Source of the DNA: Candidatus Thiosymbion ectosymbiont of Catanema sp. Cochon2018
GTDB taxonomy: Bacteria; Pseudomonadota; Gammaproteobacteria; Chromatiales; Chromatiaceae
Assembly: GCA_011392765.1 (NCBI GenBank)
Contig: WYCW01000002.1
Span: 94,917 to 158,916 of the forward strand
Direction of reading: 5' to 3'
DNA: 64,000 bases
Positions 58,822-64,000 of this stretch are shown here, piece by piece (positions within the stretch are counted from its first letter, which is position 1; each line of letters starts with the position of its first letter). The notes under the pieces were generated by a model, which had not been told where the DNA came from, did no database searches, and saw nothing but the letters and a program-made list of their open reading frames with translations. The translations under genes and the position numbers were made by a program.

Positions 58822-59214
58822 TCATATTGGCACAATGTTGCATTTCTTGAACACTTGGAATCTCAGCGTGAGGAGCGAATCAAGCTCCTTCTTGTACGTT
58901 GTGTGTGTTTGATTTAAACACGCCGATATTGAACGTTTAAAACTGCCAAAGTCGTAATAGTGCTTGGAATAGAGAACCTCTTTCTTGACGAACTTCCATA
59001 CTCTCTCGATGAGGTTCAAGTTCGGTGAATAGGGTGGCAGAAAAAGTAGCTCGATATTGAGTTTCAAGGCGAGTGCGGTGACGATTTTGCATCTCTGGTA
59101 ACGCGCGTTATCCAACACCAGAGTAATCGCTACTCCATGCGTTACCGATGCGATTTTTCGGAGCAATTCACAAACACTTTCGGCGTTGATATAGCTGTCA
59201 TTCGTGATTAACAC
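58822..59214 (-). CDS. IS630 transposase, C-terminal DDE frame (copy 2)
   Basis: This 130-residue DDE half is identical in protein sequence to 44736-45128 (LVLDNARYQ, LNLIERVWKF). It depends on -1 frameshifting from the frame at 59882. Confidence 0.85.
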   Translation of the reverse strand: MLITNDSYINAESVCELLRKIASVTHGVAITLVLDNARYQRCKIVTALALKLNIELLFLPPYSPNLNLIERVWKFVKKEVLYSKHYYDFGSFKRSISACLNQTHTTYKKELDSLLTLRFQVFKKCNIVPI

Positions 59215-59279
59215 CAGTTCATGTGTGATGGCATTTAGCGCGCCGAGAACGTTAAAACGTCTCCGTCCGGCGGTCGCCT

Positions 59280-59882
59280 TTACAAAGAGGCGTGTAAATG
59301 ACCACAGTACACCGAGAAAAGGTCCGAATACGAAATGGGCAGCATCGACAAAAAAATAGCGCGCTTGCCTTCCTTGGCTTCTTCGAGGCGCGGCTCTAAC
59401 TCATTGATTTTGAATCTCTCTTGCTCTTCCGAGTCCGCTTTTTCCGGGATCGACCCGACTTTTCTCGGGCGCATACCAAGCGACTTCAGGAACTTTCCCA
59501 CGGCGCTGGGGCTGCGCTTGATTCCAGTCAGCTGCTCTATGCTTGCTATCGCGTCCTTGAGCGTCGCTGGCGGATGCGCGCGAAAATGGGCTTTGAGGCG
59601 AGCTCGATGCTCATCCAACTCACTCGTCGGGGCGTAGAAGTTAATTTCCATTAGTTTTTCCACCCCACCCGCTTGATACATCCTGAGGTATTTGCATAAG
59701 GTGTTACTACCAATACCGGCAAGCCGACAGATCTCCTGATGGGAAAGGCCCTGACTTTTTAGCCACAGCACATCCATTCTCCTTCTCACTCTTGGATGAG
59801 GGTCATCGTAGCGTAACTGCTTAATCCTCTTGATATCCTGCGGGCGGAAGTCGATTCTTATCATTGCTGCCTCAATGTACAC
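59280..59882 (-). CDS. IS630 transposase, N-terminal frame (copy 2)
   Basis: This 200-residue helix-turn-helix half is identical in protein sequence to 45194-45796. The same seven-T run (complement of 59350-59356) lies where the -1 shift is required. Confidence 0.85.
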   Translation of the reverse strand: MYIEAAMIRIDFRPQDIKRIKQLRYDDPHPRVRRRMDVLWLKSQGLSHQEICRLAGIGSNTLCKYLRMYQAGGVEKLMEINFYAPTSELDEHRARLKAHFRAHPPATLKDAIASIEQLTGIKRSPSAVGKFLKSLGMRPRKVGSIPEKADSEEQERFKINELEPRLEEAKEGKRAIFLSMLPISYSDLFSVYCGHLHASL

Positions 59883-60041
59883 AATAAGCTCTCTAACCCA
59901 ACTTAGTATATCATCTCTCAGAAAGTTACACGTCTTTCCAGGAATTTATTTTAAAATTCGTATTTTGTGCCTATAGGGAGTATATAAGCCGAAAAATCCC
60001 AAGGATGGAATTTTTCAAGGCTTCCAGGGATCTGTCGGGGC

Positions 60042-60144
60042 GTAACCGTTCAGCCCCCTCTCTGGATTCCGGTTTGATTCGGACATAACCCCTTGATTTC
60101 TCGTTTTCGGGATCAGGATCGTAGAGGGGGGGCTGAACGGTTAC
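60042..60144. repeat. GTAACCGTTCAGCC palindromic repeat (free copy)
   Basis: Arms GTAACCGTTCAGCCCCC and GGGGGCTGAACGGTTAC enclose ~65 bases that include ATCAGGATC, also present in the fragment at 2985-3010 and the copy at 56860. Bases 60145-60303 carry the sodB leader only. Confidence 0.8.
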
Positions 60145-60303
60145 GCCGGGGCAGTTGCAAAAACCAAAAGTCGTGATTAAAATTCCTCACTGATTACTGA
60201 GCAATTTAGTCAGGTATGGCTCAGGTTGAGATCCGGGCATCCAGCGTGGATCTCTGCCGATCGTCGGAAAGCACACAACACACTTTGCAGGAGACTACAC
60301 ATC

Positions 60304-60885
60304 ATGGCACACGAACTGCCCCCACTTCCTTACGACAAGAAGGCCCTGGAGCCCGTTATCTCCCAGGAGACCATCGAGTATCACTACGGCAAGCACCACC
60401 AGACCTATGTGACCAACCTCAACAACTTGGTGCCGGGTACCGAATTCGAGGGTAAAAGCCTGGAAGACATCATCATGAAATCCTCCGGCGGCATCTTCAA
60501 CAACGCCGCGCAGGTGTGGAACCATACTTTTTACTGGAACTGCCTGAGCCCCAAGGGCGGTGGCGAGCCTTCCGGTGCCCTGGCCGATGCCATCAACGCC
60601 GAATTCGGCTCTGTGGGAGAGTTCAAGAAGCAGTTCTCTCAGTCCGCCGCTACCAATTTCGGCTCCGGCTGGACCTGGCTGGTGAAGAAGACCGACGGCT
60701 CCGTGGAGATCGTCAATACCTCCAACGCCGGTACTCCCATGACCGAGGGCAAGACCGCCCTGTTGACGGTCGATGTGTGGGAGCATGCCTACTACGTCGA
60801 CTATCGCAATGCCCGCCCCAAGTATCTGGAGGAGATCTGGAAGATCATCAACTGGGATTTCGTGGCGGCCAAATACACCGGCTGA
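60304..60885 (+). CDS. sodB: Superoxide dismutase, Fe type (SodB)
   Basis: ATG 60304, preceded by AGGAGA, gives the 193-residue length and start MAHELPPLPYDKKALEPVISQETIEYHYGKHHQTYV expected of SodB. An in-frame upstream ATG would add 26 unrelated codons. Metal ligands are His in EYHYGKHH (~26), His in AAQVWNHTFYW (~73) and DVWEHAYYVDYRN (Asp/His ~157-161). FNNAAQ..N.FYWNC and the Gln in the AAQ position favour iron over manganese. It detoxifies superoxide in the cytoplasm. A hairpin terminator follows. Confidence 0.96.
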   Translation: MAHELPPLPYDKKALEPVISQETIEYHYGKHHQTYVTNLNNLVPGTEFEGKSLEDIIMKSSGGIFNNAAQVWNHTFYWNCLSPKGGGEPSGALADAINAEFGSVGEFKKQFSQSAATNFGSGWTWLVKKTDGSVEIVNTSNAGTPMTEGKTALLTVDVWEHAYYVDYRNARPKYLEEIWKIINWDFVAAKYTG

Positions 60886-60914
60886 GGCGGTTGACCGGCG
60901 GTTCAATCATTCAC

Positions 60915-60971
60915 AATGAATAAGGATAGATCGTGCGCACGAAGCGGAGCACGATCTGTCCTTTATTCATT
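60915..60971. terminator. Hairpin between sodB and mazF
   Basis: AATGAATAAGGATAGATCGTGC pairs with GCACGATCTGTCCTTTATTCATT (two imperfect positions) around a 12-base loop. Lying between convergent genes, it probably ends transcription from both sides. Confidence 0.75.
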
Positions 60972-60976
60972 AGGTA

Positions 60977-61315
60977 TCAGGGTTTTCCGACCAGAGCAAC
61001 CAGCTTGGCCCGGACTGCGGTCAACTCGGGAGCAGAGGCCTTGCCCTTGCGACTCGCCTTGCACGCAACCCAATCGAGGGATTTCACTTGGTCGGCCAGC
61101 ACTGCGCCGGGGGGAGTACCGGCAATCGGGACCTCGAACGGATAGCCTTTGATCCGCGTCGTCAGGGGACAACAGAGCATCAAGCCGGTTTTGCCGTTAT
61201 AGGTTGCCGGGCTGAGGACCAGCGCAGGCCGGTGCCCGGCTTGTTCGTAGCCGGCTTGGGGGTCGCAGTCCAGCCACACAATATCGCCCGCCTCGGGGAC
61301 GTAGCGACGAGCCAT
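60977..61315 (-). CDS. mazF: MazF/PemK family mRNA interferase toxin
   Basis: This 112-residue protein starts MARRYVPEAGDIVWLDCDPQAGYEQAGHRPALVLSPATYN, the MazF N-terminus with the GHRPALVLSP signature. It continues with CCPLTTRIKGYPFEVPI and AVLADQVKSLDW (catalytic region Arg/Thr). MazF cleaves mRNA at short motifs. Its gene starts two bases after the mazE stop, so they form one operon read leftward. Confidence 0.93.
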   Translation of the reverse strand: MARRYVPEAGDIVWLDCDPQAGYEQAGHRPALVLSPATYNGKTGLMLCCPLTTRIKGYPFEVPIAGTPPGAVLADQVKSLDWVACKASRKGKASAPELTAVRAKLVALVGKP

Positions 61316-61317
61316 AG

Positions 61318-61560
61318 TTAGAACGCCTCGTTACCGACCGCCCGACCGAAGCTGACTTCGGCATGCAGGTTGTCCGATGTGATTCCGGCCAGCAGTTGCG
61401 CAAGATCGTATTCACGCGGGTGCATCGGCTCGATGACGATGCGTCCGGTTTCTTCGCGCACGTCTACCGGGTCGTCCAAGTGAAGGCCTGCGGCCTCCAT
61501 GATGGCAGCGGGGATGCGCACCGATGCGCTGTTACCCCATTTCTTCACGAATGTTTGCAT
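61318..61560 (-). CDS. mazE: MazE-like antitoxin (AbrB fold)
   Basis: The 80 residues, MQTFVKKWGNSASVRIPAAIMEAAGLHLDDPVDVREETGRIVIEPM, form the swapped-hairpin AbrB domain (KWGNS..VRIP), and an acidic tail covers MazF. It would also autorepress the operon. A partial palindrome TATGATGTAGATACCATA (61578-61597) lies upstream and may be its operator. Confidence 0.92.
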   Translation of the reverse strand: MQTFVKKWGNSASVRIPAAIMEAAGLHLDDPVDVREETGRIVIEPMHPREYDLAQLLAGITSDNLHAEVSFGRAVGNEAF

Positions 61561-61687
61561 CGTAAACCCCGGGAGTATCTATGATGTAGATACCATAGAG
61601 GACCCCAGGATGCATTGCAATCAAGAAGGCTCGTCACCAACGAGTTCCTATGCTCAATGCACTCACGATTTCTTGGATTCTTAGGGT

Positions 61688-61728
61688 ATTGCTGGGTTTT
61701 GGCCGTCCTTGGCCGCAACCCAGCCTAC
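61688..61728 (-). repeat. Half copy of the GTAGGCTGGG unit
   Basis: TTGCTGGGTTTTGGCCGTCC...CCCAGCCTAC equals one arm of the MITE A core. The region 61561-61817 is otherwise empty. Confidence 0.7.
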
Positions 61729-61817
61729 GGTCCTGCCAAGTGGACTTTTGCGGTTCAGACGATTCCACGGACAGATCCGGGTTGACAGTCCTGGGGGCGA
61801 ACTCTAAATTGCGGTTG

Positions 61818-61844
61818 TTAGCACTTATATGAATCGAGTGCTAA
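61818..61844. promoter_or_regulatory. CIRCE operator upstream of hrcA
   Basis: TTAGCACTT - 9 bases - GAGTGCTAA has one mismatch to the consensus. It indicates HrcA autoregulation and control of the downstream grpE-dnaK genes if they are co-transcribed. Confidence 0.93.
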
Positions 61845-61889
61845 GCTGTCCTCCGCAGTGAGGCTTCGATTTTCCGTGAGAGGGCCTTG

Positions 61890-62951
61890 ATGACGAGTGC
61901 CGTCGGTGGTGACACCCAAGTCAGTGAACGCGCGCAGCATTTCCTCAAGGCCCTGATCGAACGCTACATCAGGGATGGTCAGCCCGTGGGCTCGCGGACG
62001 CTCTCGAAGGATACGGGCCTGGAGCTCAGCGCGGCGACGGTGCGCAACATCATGGCGGACCTGGAAGATATGGGGCTGGTGTCCTCGCCCCATATCTCCG
62101 CCGGTCGGGTGCCTACGCGTTTGGGTTACCGGCTCTTTATCGATTCCCTGCTGACCGTCAGGCGACTGGCCGAGCAGGAGGTAACTGAGATGCGGCGCCG
62201 GCTGGAGGGCCCTGGCGATGCCGCCACGCTGATCGAAAGCACTTCTCAGCTGCTATCCGGCGTCACCCACCTGGCCGGGGTGGTCATGATGCCGCGCCAT
62301 GAGCACGATGCCTTTCGCCGGATCGAATTTTTGTCCCTGTCCGGAAAGCGGGTACTGGCGATTCTGGTGACCAGCGAGGGCGAAGTTCACAACCGGATTG
62401 TCAATACGGATCGCACCTATTCACCGGCGCAGCTCGAACAGGCGGCAAACTATCTGAACGACATGTTCACCGGCCGGGATTTGCACGAGGTGCGCAAGTA
62501 CCTGCTGGCCGACATGAAGACCACCCGCGAGCACATGGACCAGGTCATGTTGCAGGCGGTGGAAATGGCGCAACAGGTGATGGAGGCCGCCGAAGGCACC
62601 GGTGATTGCTTTATCGCCGGACAGACCAACCTGATGGAATTCGATGAGCTGGCGAACGTGGAACGGCTCAAGCAGCTGTTCGATGCCTTTACGGAAAAAA
62701 ACCAGATCCTGCATCTGCTCGACCGTTGCATCGCGGCCGAGGGGGTCCGGATTTTCGTCGGCGAAGAGTCCGGCTACCAGTTGTTGGACGATTGCAGCCT
62801 GGTCACGGCGCCATACGGCATCGACGATCAGGTGATCGGCGTGCTGGGGGTAATCGGACCGACACGGATGAATTATCCGCGGGTCATCCCCCTGGTGGAC
62901 ATGACCGCACGTCTGTTGACGGCGGCCCTGAAGCAGCAAGAGCGTACCTGA
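61890..62951 (+). CDS. hrcA: Heat-inducible transcription repressor HrcA
   Basis: From ATG 61890 (353 residues) the winged-helix N-terminus (ERAQHFLKALIERYIRDGQPVGSRTLSKDTGLELSAATVRNIMADLEDMGLVSSPHISAGRVPTRLGYRLFIDSLL, ~13-88) is typical. The GAF-like central domain and the dimerisation region follow (VRIFVGEESGYQLLDDCSLVTAPYG...GVIGPTRMNYPRVIPLVDMTARLL). HrcA binds CIRCE, and GroEL assists its folding, so heat stress releases groESL. Its own CIRCE is 45 bp upstream; the groES CIRCE is in this window too. grpE and dnaK follow. Confidence 0.97.
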   Translation: MTSAVGGDTQVSERAQHFLKALIERYIRDGQPVGSRTLSKDTGLELSAATVRNIMADLEDMGLVSSPHISAGRVPTRLGYRLFIDSLLTVRRLAEQEVTEMRRRLEGPGDAATLIESTSQLLSGVTHLAGVVMMPRHEHDAFRRIEFLSLSGKRVLAILVTSEGEVHNRIVNTDRTYSPAQLEQAANYLNDMFTGRDLHEVRKYLLADMKTTREHMDQVMLQAVEMAQQVMEAAEGTGDCFIAGQTNLMEFDELANVERLKQLFDAFTEKNQILHLLDRCIAAEGVRIFVGEESGYQLLDDCSLVTAPYGIDDQVIGVLGVIGPTRMNYPRVIPLVDMTARLLTAALKQQERT

Positions 62952-63034
62952 TTCTTTGAGGTGATCACAGTCGCCGGACCCCGCAACCCGGTGCCGACCG
63001 GGCATGGGGTCCGAGAACCGGTATGGAGGTTCAG

Positions 63035-64000
<966 letters not shown>

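Larger units (their letters stand above)
58818..59982 (-). mobile_element. IS630-family element, copy 2
   Basis: It is the same length (1165 bp) as 44732-45896 and no base difference was noticed. It is flanked by TA at 58816-58817 and 59983-59984. Two matching copies 14 kb apart in the same orientation imply recent transposition. Confidence 0.93.

Overview
The window looks like a chromosomal segment of a gammaproteobacterium, probably a Chromatiales-like sulfur-bacterium or symbiont lineage. The evidence is the broken pyrG / kdsA / eno / ftsB order, hrcA-grpE-dnaK, groESL with CIRCE, a SodB-type superoxide dismutase, and many Uma2, Rpn and AAA-ATPase/PDDEXK_9 genes. The taxonomic guess rests on gene content only. 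Housekeeping genes sit like islands in DNA full of small repeats, insertion sequences and toxin-antitoxin remnants.

Region 1 (1-25.9 kb) is a damaged PKS/NRPS locus. It holds an enoyl-CoA hydratase / HMG-CoA synthase / ACP fusion (cut by the window edge), a methyltransferase, and a condensation-domain pseudogene split by an IS66 element with a perfect 8-bp target duplication. These are followed by a KR-ACP protein, a KS-AT-ACP protein whose KS cysteine is Phe, an AAA-ATPase/nuclease-like gene and a 3624-residue three-module NRPS (C-A-T x3, TE). The first adenylation domain contains a complete-looking SET (protein-lysine methyltransferase type) domain between core motifs A4 and A5. This is the most unusual object in the window. 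The PKS-to-NRPS block is bracketed by inverted copies of a 149-bp MITE.

Region 2 (26-31.2 kb) has an Rpn-type nuclease, a second AAA-ATPase/PDDEXK_9 gene and groES-groEL under a CIRCE operator. Region 3 (31.2-42.9 kb) is repeat-rich. It holds Uma2, a divergent CI/Cro-like pair, an IS110 transposase, a HigA antitoxin, a GH77 glucanotransferase, an orphan HicB, a candidate ATPase-TOPRIM defence pair and a GH13 amylase-family enzyme.

Region 4 (43-55.5 kb) is the pyrG-kdsA-eno-ftsB neighbourhood, pulled apart by an IS630 copy and about 7 kb of accessory DNA. The accessory DNA includes a predicted toxin/immunity cassette, a short-chain dehydrogenase framed by direct repeats, an antitoxin-retropepsin-antitoxin duplication and hicAB. 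Region 5 (55.5-64 kb) has small AT-rich envelope-type genes, an identical second IS630 copy, sodB, mazEF, and CIRCE-hrcA-grpE-dnaK (dnaK is cut by the window end).

At least six families of small palindromic or modular repeats fill nearly every intergenic space. Several share ends but carry exchangeable hairpin cores. No tRNA, rRNA or CRISPR array was seen. All family assignments come from reading motifs by eye; no database search was run.
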